From assembly GCA_949152475.1 (NCBI GenBank), contig OX424569.1, positions 24,845,950-24,909,949 of the forward strand: 64,000 nucleotides of DNA. Reading direction: 5' to 3'. The notes below the pieces were generated by a model that was not told where the DNA came from, ran no database searches, and saw nothing but the letters and a program-made list of their open reading frames with translations. Positions 1 through 10,872 of this stretch are shown here, piece by piece. A program made the position numbers and the translations under genes. Position 1 is the first letter of the stretch. Each line of letters opens with the position of its first letter. This DNA is from Terebella lapidaria. Lineage: Eukaryota; Annelida; Polychaeta; Terebellida; Terebellidae.

Positions 1-640
1 TTATTATGTTGATATATAAAAGAAATACAATTTATGCTTTAGTATATGGTAGAAGTTGCTCTATAATGATCAAATTTTCTACACATTCAGTACTTAAAAA
101 TAAATTCATTTAAATTAAACCATGATATTGTATTGAGGATTTTTTTGCAGTTTTTCATCAAATTCTGAATAAATGTCGGTGGAAAAATATGTAATGGTAA
201 ACACAGTGTTGTTTTGTATCCTGTGATATTGTGTAATTTTTTTTTAATTTTTCAAAGTGTATATGTATAATATATGTGTAGATTTGTATTATTTATTGAT
301 TTTTATAAATTCATGTTATCAGTTGTACTCTTCATGTTCCATCCGTGTTACTCATGAAACTATACATCTCATAAAAATTACACAACAATTAAATCACCAA
401 TATACACATATCAGTCCTGAATTATTTTATCCTTAAATTTGCCAACACTGATTCAATATTGTTCCATTTGACTGCAGTACTCAAACATGTATAGGTGTAT
501 GTAGCAATACAATCGGAACAGATTAGTGTGACCTTCATGACTTGAGATTGAACGTTATGATGGGTGACGTATGTGGTACAGGAATGCTACATTTTTCATG
601 GGGTGACCAATTGTGTGATGTCGGTTCGGCGATTGGTCTG
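1..640. other. AT-rich non-coding DNA, nothing recognised
   Basis: AT-rich stretch with short homopolymers. I see no convincing exon, RNA gene or repeat boundary in it. The reading frame that starts near 564 runs into the repeat that begins at 641 and looks fortuitous. Confidence 0.5.
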
Positions 641-1146
641 TTTTTTTAGGTTAACGGACCTATGGTCCATTAACCTATTGGCAATGTGTTGCATCCATCG
701 TTCGTCCACATTTTTATCTACCTTGAATTACTGGTCTCCGTGTTGCGGCCATTTAGAATTTTTGACGGGTCGGCGAAAAAAATGTTCTTCGCCCAAATCG
801 CATCACTTTGCGTTTTAGGCCATTTCTAGACGAAAATATTTTTCACCCTTAGGAAAAAATTATGGACTTTATTGGCACTTTTTCCTTCATATGGCAGCTG
901 CCACCACTGTACTCCTAGAAGATAGAGTTTAGATATTGGCACTTTCAAATAGGAAATCATATGTGGCGAATTGTGTGGTGACCATGAGTTTGACCTCCGA
1001 TGACCTTGGAAGGTCAAAACAGCCATTTTCAAAAATAAAAAATGCCCAAATTCGCCTCTACAGATGAAAAGCTTGTACATAGAGGACCTTGGGTCACCTT
1101 GGTCCACTATGTAAAAATGTGTATATTGCATATAAAAGGTGTATAT

Positions 1147-1225
<79 letters not shown>

Positions 1226-1527
1226 CATCTTTTGTTGACCTTGAACTTGACCTTAGACGAGCTAGAAGAATAAATCTCTGAATCTCTCCTGACCTGAAAT
1301 GTGTGAATTGGCCTCTACAGAGGAAATACTTGTTGATAGAGCTTATACGTTTGTATTATGAACATGTATAAAGTCCTATGCATCCATACCAAATGGTGCC
1401 ATTGAAGTTCACAAAGATTGACTGTAATTGGTAAATATCCAGTCGTAGGTATCGTGGGTCATATGTCGCCTACAATGCTTAAAACCAACATTTTTCGGTA
1501 GCCTATATTAGCCCTTGGGCTAATTTC
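641..1527 (+). repeat. GACCTT-rich dispersed repeat, copy 1
   Basis: The left end carries an imperfect palindrome (AGGTTAACGGACCTATGG, then CCATTAACCTATTGGCA). The right end reads GGTAGCCTATATTAGCCC, then TTGGGCTAATTT. The same two ends bound the larger copy at 48174-49952, so this is one family. The interior has GACCTTGAACTTGACCTT-type words and a (TA)35 tract. It is probably a non-autonomous DNA element, since the AGGTTAMCGGAC word is inverted near both ends. No transposase is seen and the target duplication is unclear. Confidence 0.6.
1151..1220. repeat. (TA)35 microsatellite
   Basis: An uninterrupted TA dinucleotide run of about 70 bp inside the GACCTT-rich repeat. It is likely to be length-polymorphic and prone to assembly or sequencing error. 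Confidence 0.95.
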
Positions 1528-1699
1528 TAATTCTGGATGAGAATGCAACACCGTGTCCTTCATTTGTTCTCGCGATAAGGCCGAGTCTTTGTGGACAATG
1601 ATATGAAAATTCCCGTCGCTACCCTATCTATTGATTTGAGTTCATGAAATGAAAGACAATGGTACATCAATTGCTGACTTTGTATTGACCATTGGAGTC

Positions 1700-2010
1700 T
1701 TTTAAAGAAGATTCGATTGGTGACATTCCAAAAGATGTAGATGATTTCACGAAGACAGATGATTCTGTATCAACTATCAAATGCCATGGACCGGTACGGA
1801 ATCACAGATAAAGCATTGAACTGGTTTGCGTCTTATCATTTGCAACCTCGTGGTTTTATCGTTGACAGTGACAACAAATCGTCCATAAATATACGAGTTT
1901 GTCCTATACATAACCAATCTAAACTACTACATGCTCCTTTTCTATCCCGAGGATTGTTCAGACAAGAAATTTCGCGTGAAACTTCGGCACGATCGTCTGC
2001 CTCATGACCG
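1700..2010 (+). pseudogene. LINE reverse transcriptase relic (CR1/L2-like)
   Basis: A frame at 1741-2007 holds a stretch resembling the palm region of non-LTR reverse transcriptases. YGITDKALNWFASY fits the common YGIxGxALxWFxSYL pattern. It is followed by a spaced IVDSDNKSS and a weak echo of the GVPQGSxLGPLLF block, where the glycines and the PQG core are lost. No endonuclease domain, catalytic FADD box or 3' tail is seen, so this is a short decayed internal fragment. The clade is a guess from general resemblance. Confidence 0.5.
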
Positions 2011-2459
2011 CGCTCCATATCCCGACAAAACGCCGCGCACCTGCAAGACTGGTGTGCAGCAACTTCAGTTTTATGTCCACCTCCATTATTGTTTGGCAGC
2101 TTTGGGTTTTTTGTTCTCTTGGTGTTTTCGTGATATTTAGACTGCGAACTAGTCTTTTGTGATAGATATTCTCACGGAATTCCATCAGGGTTTTCAAATA
2201 ACATCGATTTTTGTTTATTGTGAATAAGTATTGTGAGGATAGTTTGATACTGCTGAGATACGTCAGTGTTCGTATAGCCAGATCACCTAATATCGTCCAC
2301 CGATCATCAGATAGTGTACCTATTGTGTTTATATTTATCTGTATTCTATCAATTGGATATAATTATAACTTTATAGTTCGTATGCTATATATACTGCTAT
2401 ATCTGTATACCTGTTAGGGTTTTCTTTCAGCACAGTACAGGTTTCCATGTTACTGTTGT

Positions 2460-4130
2460 TGTTGTTCACCCTTGTGATTAATGAACAATCATGTCGTCTC
2501 AGTCTACCAAGGCCACCAGTGCTTTCCCAGTGCGGGATTGACACCCTTCGTCAAGGGGAACACCTTGTGCTTCGACTGCTTGGATGATGTGGCCGCTGTT
2601 CACCTTTGTGTTGGCGTCAATGGGGTATTCAGGCTGGCAGGTTCGTAGGTAGCGATGCCAGATCATCCGTCCGGCAGGGAGGTGGACCCTGTCGCTCCTT
2701 CCTGCGTCATTCCGCCACGGAGTCGATGCAGGATATGATCAATTTGCTGGGTCTCTCAGCCCTCGTTCGGCAAGGTGTTCCGATCAGTATTTTGACCATG
2801 GCATTTCAGTAGGTATCATCTGTCTCTGCTGCTAGTGGATGCAGTATCCTTCCTCTGGGAGCTCAAAGTCCTAGGTCAGTCGAGGTACTGGGGTCTGCCT
2901 TCGCTGCACCCTCGGTGGGTCCAGAGGAGTCAGGATCTCCTGTTCCTCTTCTCTTGTCTGTGCCATAAGAGGAAGCGTCCTTCTAAGCTACGTGGGGATT
3001 GTTTTTCGCTTGGTCAGACTCTGGCGATCAGGCTTCTTGCCTTGACCAACGTAGACGGTTGGGCAGGTTTTTACTGGCCTTCATAGCAGTAGGGAAGAGG
3101 GTTTCAGGGGTTCAGAGTGGCTCTCTCGATCATCACCATTCTCTGATCGGGCACTTTGATCATTCTCAATAGAAGTATAATCGTTCAGGCAGTGGAATCA
3201 CTTCCAATACCTATCTGAGTCCTTTGTACTATAGCTGAAGACACTCGAGGGGCGCTGTTAGGGTGCATGTAGCTGCACGGCCTCCTCAGGGCGGACCTGC
3301 GCGGTTGTCTGTGAGGGCCTGTATCGGCCTATGGGATCAAGTGATCGAGGCGGCCAGGTTGGCCATGGTCAGGAGTATTACTCATCAGAGGACGAGACTA
3401 ACGATCGTACTGGAGGCTCTGACCTTCAGTGGGCAGTGGGCTCGATTGTCAGGCATATGGGCTTATCGATCGCGAAACCACAATAGTCTAGAATGACTGG
3501 GACGTTCGTGTTGACACCTAGTTGTTGTACGGCCCAGTTGCCCATGGCCCCTGAGTTAGTCAAAAGGCTGGACAAAATTAATTCGGGGCTGGTGGCTAGA
3601 AAGGATGTCTCTCATTTGGAGACAACATTTCCGCCTAGTCACATTCGACGCTAGTGTATCTCGATCATATGGCATCTATGGAGAAGCAAGTTCCTTTCGG
3701 TAGATGCCTACTCAGACCCGTTCAGTGGTGTCTCTCAGTGGCGGATCCTTACTGATCGGTTGGAACAGATTGTGGCGTTGAACGGTCACACCAGTGTGAT
3801 TTTGAGTTGGCTCAATCCTGTCAATTTGGACAGGTGGATGCCACTATCAGAGTATCTGCCCGATCAGACGTTCTTCACCGATGTGTCAAACGTTGCTTGG
3901 GGGGCTCACATGGATGAGCAAGAACTGTAAGGCATGTGAAACGTGCATAGAAACAATTGAATGCATATCAATGTTCTGGAGCTTCGAGCGGCGAGGTATG
4001 CGTTCGAGCGTTGGGAACCTCTCAGCCCGCCAGGGACGAGGCGGCTGGTGTTTACAAACAACATCACAGTCGTAGTCACGTGAACAAACAAGGAAGAAGC
4101 TGATTAGATGTTGGTGATGGATGGAATGAA
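2460..4130 (+). mobile_element. DIRS/Ngaro-like tyrosine-recombinase retroelement fossil
   Basis: GC-richer than its surroundings. The left part shows a cysteine-containing gag-like segment. The right part (about 3780-4080) carries the RNase H region typical of DIRS/Ngaro elements: a TDVSNVAWGAH signature, then a VLELRAA-like helix and a TNN-type motif. No tyrosine recombinase and no terminal repeats are recognised. The element is clearly broken in many places and looks old. Boundaries are approximate. An alternative is another RNase H-bearing retroelement, but the spacing of the motifs favours DIRS. Confidence 0.65.
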
Positions 4131-4209
4131 CTTCAATCCAGAGCGATCCTCAGGATTGAAAAGGAGCATGTAGTATATTAGACCTGTTCGGTATCACAGA
4201 AGAGTACCA

Positions 4210-5201
4210 CCATTAGTATCAGACGGACACATTTATTGACATACATGTGATGTACATGCAAAATAATACACAAATTTGCTCATATTGCGCAAGGGCTCAC
4301 TTTTCAGCATGACACAGAAACTGTTTCACAATATGACATCAGAATAAATTGATTCACAACGTTTTGAATTTAAAAAAGAAGAAGCTAAATTTCACGTACA
4401 TTGTCTCGTTTGAATTACAAGTAACATTGACAGTTCAGATGTACCAGTGACGTCTCATGTGTTTTCAACGATAGGGTGCAGTGCAACAATTCGTGCATAC
4501 ATTTACATGTACAGATAATCTGGCTCAATGATGGAGCACTGATACAAGTAACAATTCGCATAATTAAGTGGTAACGGCAGCCTGGTATACATGTATATGG
4601 CAAAGTATCTGTTACAGTTGTGTACGTGTACATATTCGAAAATATACAGACGTAATAATGAGCATGGACAGACAATTAATATAAGCACACTACATAAACA
4701 TATATCAAAAAGCATTCACTGATTTGAGGAGTACAAATCCTTTATGAAGGTCCAAATCCAGCAAAAAATCCATAGTGGAACACCAAACAAGTGACATTGA
4801 TACAACAATATAATCTGTATCAAGAAAAATACATCGTCTAAAATGTCAAAGGTTTCACTATCCTACACTAGAGGGCGTCGTATATTATTGACTACGATGG
4901 AGGAACACAAAATCTCAAATACTAGAAAAGTATAACATTTCATGGCATGAATAACATAAAAAATAAATTATTGGTCACATGACGACTGCAAGCAATGCAC
5001 TAGGCTCACTTAAAAAAAAACATGACATAAATATCACAGAAATAGGAAACAGCGTATATATATTTATGAATATGAACAACAGTACAAATTATCGAGAAAT
5101 GTCTCCACGCCAAATCCTTTGATGCGTGGCAACCATCCTTGACTCTCGATAGTTAAAATCACAGAAATATATTCACAAAAAAATCTGCTTAAGTAGTAAT
5201 G
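4210..5201 (-). other. probable 3' UTR of the membrane-hydrolase gene
   Basis: AT-rich stretch downstream of the stop codon at 5202-5204 on the minus strand. The first well-placed AATAAA on that strand is at 4232-4237, giving a UTR of about 1 kb. No other gene is seen here. It includes ACACTAGAGGGCGT at 4865-4878, which resembles a CTCF core and could be chance. Confidence 0.5.
4232..4237 (-). terminator. polyadenylation signal AATAAA
   Basis: Canonical AATAAA on the minus strand, about 970 nt past the hydrolase stop codon. Cleavage would be expected near 4205-4222. It immediately adjoins the DIRS-like fossil, so the transcript probably ends between the gene and that element. Confidence 0.45.
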
Positions 5202-7069
5202 CTACTTCCCAATGTAAATCTGCCCAGTCACATTGTGTGCATATCTCACAAAAGTATCCGTGTTGATATCTCCAGCTAACATTTGAATGAACCTATCAAT
5301 CAGATTCGATACCGTAGCCACATACGGGTAATCATAGACTAGGGTCTGGTGGTCCGCTCCGGGCACCGCATAGTGGAAGTTCGTTTCGTTGTACTGCGAA
5401 AACAAATCCCCACTGAAACCACCCTTAGACCCGGCGTCGATGACCAAGAGTGGTTGGTTGATGGTCTTCCCAAGCATGAGTTCATTGAGCTTGGCTCCAG
5501 GATAGTTCAGCGTTCTCTGCCCTGTCGGTGTCTCAACTGTGAGGTCTTGATTGAGAACGTTAAATTCCGTCTGATAAGCACTGAAGTAGTATCCAGTTGC
5601 AACACTCGCTAAGAAGTCATCTTTGGTATCATCAGTGATGTAGTCGAAGTTGATGACTTCACCAAAACTGCTTTTATAGTCCAGCAGTCCTGAGTCTAAG
5701 GCAATCTTCAGCAAACCAAGCCCTCTAAAGTTATTTATGACAGGCAAGAGTGACACCAGCGAATCTACTGGGGAAAAACTGGCAGAGTCCAAATATATAA
5801 GACCCTTGATGGTCTCAGTGTAGAGGAAAGCATTGAACGAGAGATGAATTCCTCCATAGCTGTGTCCCATGTAGTAAAACGGTGTCTCTATCTTCGCCTC
5901 TTTGATCAGAGCTTGGAAGAATTGAGCATTGTTCATTGCCCATTGTTTTTCTGCTGTGATAGAGTCCCATTCAAAGCCTTCACTCCAGCCATATCCCCGA
6001 CGATCATGTACACACACCTTGTATTTGTTCTGTAATTCTCTCGGAATGAAGTCCCATTGCATCATCGCGAGAGCACCGAGGCCATTCTCGTAGATGATAG
6101 TTTCAGAGCCGCGACCTCGGCAGCGGAGGAATAATGTTAGTGGTTGGTGTCCCTCAACCTTGACCGTGTACATATTGTCCGAGTTCTGGACATTCAGGAT
6201 GTTGTACAGTGTTGTAGAAGGGTGATAGGCAGTGAGGAACACAACGAGTGCGAAGAGCAGATGGAACAAAAGATAGATAAGTCCCACTATGAAGGCACAG
6301 CAGCAACGACAACATCTCGTCGATGTGCTGCTGTTAGATGAGATACTGGACTGGTTGTTCTCTGTAATGGAAATTTAGTCACATGTACAATAGTTAAATT
6401 AAATTTGTTAAGCACATCAGACATTAGTTATGCATTCAACATTAACGAGGAATAATCTATCAAATCAAGTTCATAACACGAGTATGTTGATCCAAATGGA
6501 TATAAATATGCTACCATGGAAACCTATGCCTATGGTATTATGTGCCTACCATATCCCACAGTGTAGACTTCAATTTTCTTGTCCCCATAGGTAAATCCTG
6601 AATTGACGTCATACTGGTTACATTCCATGGTATCAGACGCACCAGCTATTGACATCGCCAGTAAGTACATAATTAACATGCAGTCCACCCAGGCAAACAC
6701 GAGGGCAGAGACATAGTCATAATTCAAATTTCCCACTGTTGCTAGCCACGTGAATGCTATTGCCGTCACCAGGCAACACAGTAAACACCACACGGACCAG
6801 ACGATTTTCACGTGCATGTAGGCGCGCACTGAGCAGTTGAGGGCAGCGTGCATGCGAAAGAGGTGGTGTGACAACACGAATAAACCAATGAACGTTGAGA
6901 GCCCAGCCACGTGGGCACTGACGTAATATGCTTCCAGGTAGAGTCTCGTTGTCAAGGTGAACGTAAGGCAGACGGCCATGTAGATCCCACTCAAGACGAG
7001 CATCACCTTGGAACAGGCGCTGCTACAGTACACACCCAGCTGCCGAGAAACTTGCGCCTGGCAACCCAT
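5202..7069 (-). CDS. five-span membrane alpha/beta-hydrolase fusion, two coding exons
   Basis: Exon 1 (7069-6550) and exon 2 (6361-5202) join in phase to give about 559 residues. Residues 22-143 hold four hydrophobic spans. Residues 174-189 are a Ser/Asn/Thr-rich linker. A cysteine cluster (190-195) abuts a fifth span (about 196-218). The rest is an alpha/beta-hydrolase-1 domain: an ENGLGA loop, DRRGYGWSE after strand 4, the nucleophile elbow GHSYGG with Ser341, and GADHQTL with the likely catalytic His511. The acid may be Asp482. All expected catalytic parts appear present, so an active serine hydrolase (lipase or esterase type) is inferred, but the substrate is unknown. NET and NVT sequons suggest the enzyme faces the lumen or the outside. 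The start ATG has an in-frame stop 51 nt upstream (7118-7120). The four-span part is not assigned to any family. The alternative is two separate genes, but the exact donor-acceptor phase match argues against that. Confidence 0.82.
6362..6549 (-). other. intron of the membrane-hydrolase gene
   Basis: On the minus strand the donor reads ATATG/GTAGGC and the acceptor TTTCCATTACAG/AG. The donor leaves one base (G) and the acceptor exon supplies AG, making GAG (Glu174) and keeping frame. The intron is 188 nt. Read without splicing, exon 1 would end after five further residues at a stop. Confidence 0.75.
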
Positions 7070-7140
7070 CGTGCTCTGGTGTATTTGGATGACCTTGTGC
7101 TTTGTCCTAAAGTCAGGTTAAGTACACTTTAATCTCCAGA
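7070..7140 (-). other. 5' leader of the membrane-hydrolase gene
   Basis: Sequence just upstream of the ATG, with an in-frame TAA at 7118-7120. An acceptor-like CTTTAG/G at 7107-7108 could join an upstream non-coding exon. No TATA box is recognised. Confidence 0.35.
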
Positions 7141-8697
7141 TTAGCGATACCTCCTGGTAATTGGTGGGGTAGTGGCACATGTTTGCTTACTAACTTATTT
7201 CCATGAATGCTTAATTTTAAAAGTAGGCAGTGTTTTTTTTCATATGGCTAGATCCAGTGTCTGGTGTCTTTGTGTGCTCCAATGTCGACCAGTGAGTTGC
7301 TTTCCGTCCGTTCTAGACAATGATGTTGTTGTCAGCCATTCCTGCGAATAATAACACAATAGAATGAGTATTGATATAGAACTGGGAATTTGCACTGGTT
7401 GATGTCCAACGTATGGTATTAAAACATGACCCTCCAGGCTATTGTTCAGTATAAATATGGGTTGCTTGTCATCACACATGCATTGTATATAATACAGAAA
7501 TGCTGCCAATCAGTTGGTGCTAACACTGAGTAAATTGATACCCTTGCAATATTGGAGTATACCTCGTTAGACATGAGAGAGGTTTCAGATTTCTTATTAT
7601 AGTGTTTCTGCGCGATGAATAGAGAATTACTTCCCATGCTCTTTTGACACCAATACAGGAGATAGTGACTCACATGGATGTCATTGTTACATTATATGGT
7701 CGATAGTTTTTCATATCCACTGGATAGATAACTCATTTCCATTTAGAAGGACAAAAATACATAAATCTAGGAATATTAGTATCTAGAAATAATAATAGAA
7801 TAGTAATATTAAAAGAAATATTAAAGAAATAGTAATATTAGAATATTATATCTAGTAACAAATGATTGATTTCGACTGAACATGTATTTTAATTGTGTTG
7901 GACATTTTGCATTTGATCTACGCTATCATAACAACATCCCTCAGCACTCCCATACACTGAACTAAATCAGCAGGCTAATTATACACACTAACTTTGCTAC
8001 ATGTAGTTGCCGAAAAATTCCGCATTTCCCAGCAGTCTGCAAATCTATGGACTAAGCTCCTATATATTGGTATCCACTGAACACTCGTTTCAATAGTCTA
8101 GATCCCCGGGTATTCATAATAGATCTAACCAAGTTCACAGTAGCTACGAATGATCACCAAATGTTTCGAATTAACAACACGATACAGGAAAAAATAAATA
8201 GGCGCCATTTATTCAGCAAAAATTACGTGTTGTCATATATCAACAATTTTACACCTGGGCCTAATTTTGTTAATGAAATACAACGAATTATAAAACACGT
8301 TCGCGCCATGTTGTGCTTATTCATATCGACGCGAATGATTGACGCGTTGTGGTTGTGTCTCTGTTCTGAATGTAAAGCGTGAAATAGGTCAGATGTATTG
8401 AGTTTGTTTGGCTTTTGTTGTATGTGGTGAAAGTGTGTGGTGGAAAACATTTTTCTAAAATGCATGGCCCATTGTGGGAAAATTTGCTTCCACTCGCACT
8501 AATTGCTTGTCCAACAAAATGTCTTATCTAAAATTGTGCACAATATCCTAACTAAATAATAATGCATATTTGATAAAGCTTACCTATATTTACCATTACA
8601 TTTTTGCACGACGTGTAGGCTATGATTACTGTTTTTATAATCGTGTTTGACCTGCATGTATAACAGCAATAGCAAGGGAACAGGAATCGATAATTAC
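7141..8697. other. non-coding DNA upstream of the hydrolase gene
   Basis: AT-rich, with a very AT-rich patch of AATATTA words at about 7760-7860. Short reading frames look random. It may hold the promoter or an intron of the minus-strand gene, but nothing specific can be pointed to. Confidence 0.4.
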
Positions 8698-8755
8698 CTG
8701 GCATATCTTCAAGGTATTCCTCGGCGGCGCGTTCTCGTTCTTTCCTTCCATGCAT
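8698..8755 (-). CDS. candidate small first coding exon, minus strand
   Basis: ATG at 8755 opens a charged peptide (MHGRKERERAAEEYLEDMP). It ends at a good donor, CCAG/GTAATT, after 58 nt (phase 1). The local sequence is CpG-rich (GGCGGCGCG) in AT-rich surroundings. A possible acceptor (TTTTTGTACCTAG) lies just upstream, so it could instead be an internal exon. The phase does not match the acceptor-like site in front of the hydrolase ATG, so membership in that gene is not supported. This is a weak call. Confidence 0.25.
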
Positions 8756-8759
8756 ATTA

Positions 8760-10119
8760 ATACACCAACCAGTACTAGGTACAAAAATATCTCTTTAGAA
8801 AACGGTCCCTATGTTCACTGTTCCTTCGAAGTCCAATAATTATCACCTGGATTCATACTACAGATCCAGGAGTTATCCGATCTGTTGACTACTGCTGAGT
8901 GTGACAACCCCACTGGGACATTCTCCTCAGCGATATCGAGCAAATGAAATGCTGGCCAATGGCATTAGTGTACACGGCGTGCAAACGGCTACGTTATCGA
9001 ACAAGTGGGAGCAGTAGCCTATCTAGGCCAAGTCCAGTAAACTCTTTCATGCACTGTTGTAGAATTTGTTATGACTATCGCTACACCATGGATAATACCA
9101 ATATAATTGGCTATGGTGAAAATAACAGTACTGTTTCATGAAAGTTCAATATACAGGCATGATATACATGGTCTGAGCACAGATCCCTGTCGAACTCTGC
9201 ACATATATATCATACGCTTATGTGGTACTGTGGATCGACACAGGAAATATAATCATTTCATAGTAAGAATGCCATTTGAGCTGCCTTAAATTGTATTTTT
9301 CGAGAGGATAATGTTTGCTTCAAGAGTCGTTGGCTATTCAGTAGTGCAATTCGATCGAACAGATCATAAATTCACGATAACCAGGGAAGCTAGAACAATT
9401 CTCTCGCATTGGACTTTTGTGCCGCGCGCGTTTCGCGCCAGTGTCCGCGCTTCGCTTGTCACCGTGTCGCGTATAAACGTCACGCAGTTCTTCGCATCGC
9501 AACCCTGAAAATATGAGCACGGCCTTTCCTATCAATCCATCGTATCGATCGCACTCACAGTACTCGGGGAAAATCTCCCATGAATCCAGGGTGATTCACC
9601 GGCGCATAACAGAGACACAAGCGTGCCTCCATCATTGCCGCTTTGAGGTCGCGTTCGTCAATTATAGAAAAACTGGGCGTGTCCTGGATTGAATCTATAT
9701 CTGTAACACATTATACGTTGGTTTATATGGTTGTATTGAGTGTGTATGGGTGTATACGTGGGCCTCAAGGGAATTCCTACTTATTTCCCCTACTAAAAAT
9801 AGCAGGAAAGGGGATAATTATAAAACGTGATTCTTTTCCTAGTCATTTGATAATATAATACTAGCTATACAGATTTCATTCAGTGATGGGTGATATTACG
9901 TTCATTATTAGGCTACTATTGAAGCCAAAGTAAGGGAAGCCTGAGGGAGAGCTAGCTGTGCCTATTTCTTTTTCAATCTTGTATTGTGTACAAAATTACA
10001 TCCCAATGGTTGAACAAACTAGATAATCTGGATAACATTCCAGAAGTGGATAATAGAGCACATGTAGGATACAGTGGGCAATGTGTTATCGCCATGTCAA
10101 CGATCGCACACGATTGTTG
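8760..10119. other. non-coding DNA with a CpG-dense patch
   Basis: Mostly featureless. CpG is dense at about 9415-9500 (CCGCGCGCGTTTCGCGCC and following), which could mark a promoter or a recent insertion. No exon is assigned. Confidence 0.35.
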
Positions 10120-10127
10120 GCCATGTT

Positions 10128-10550
10128 CAGGGTCGGATTTAGAATGAGGGGGTAGGGCACCCCCCAATTGGCCCGAGTTCAGCGCCCCTACCCACTCCAG
10201 AAACACACCCCAGGAATCATCTGAAATTCTACAAATCCCAATTTTTTTCTCGCCCGAAAACACCAAACCGGAATGTCCATAAATTTCGAATTTTTCAAAC
10301 TGCACAAATACACTTGTAAACTACACCTCAGAAATGATCTGGGATACGATCAAATCCCAAAATTTCATAGGGGTCTTATGGAGCATCGCGAACCCCAGAG
10401 CGGGAGAAGTCGCGCGTGCTCCTCTTTTGCACCACCCGCCTCTCTCCCCCACCCTATGGTAAATTACTGGATTCGCCCCTGCAGATGATGCGCCCATTCA
10501 GAGGTAACCTCCCCCCCCCCCCCCCCTTGAAAAAATCCTAGATCCTCCTG
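10128..10550. mobile_element. hAT-type MITE with 8-bp target duplication
   Basis: A 423-bp element flanked by GCCATGTT on both sides (10120-10127 and 10551-10558). The left end is CAGGGTCGGATTTAG. The right end, read inward, is CAGGAGGATCTAGGATTT. CAGGG-like termini and 8-bp duplications are hallmarks of the hAT superfamily. A second hAT-like end (CTGGATTCGCCCCTG) lies inside near 10467-10481, so the element may be composite. A run of 16 C is internal. No transposase is present. Confidence 0.8.
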
Positions 10551-10872
10551 GCCATGTTATAACATCACACAGTACCCGATAAAGTACTCAATGTTATTAC
10601 ACAACTGTCACGAGTCAGCACAATATGATCACTTTGTTAATTCCACATAATAATGAAACCATAATAATGAACAGTTCAGGATGCGGTGCGGCCCACAATT
10701 TTTGGCAAATCTTCGCTTTCATGTATTTATTTCTACATAATGTACTGTCTATCAGCCTCAGACCACATTATTGGAAACACTGATCAAACATTGAAAAAAA
10801 AAACATAAAAAGAAATTGGTTCACTCAACCAATCACTCTTGCACGACAGGGATGAGTACGCAGGGATGAGTA

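Noticed and set aside
1151-1220. TATA-box cluster or promoter
   Set aside because: It is a pure TA microsatellite within a repeat.
4865-4878. CTCF-type site
   Set aside because: 12 of 14 positions match a vertebrate core. A single site in 64 kb is within chance and the host's CTCF specificity is unknown.
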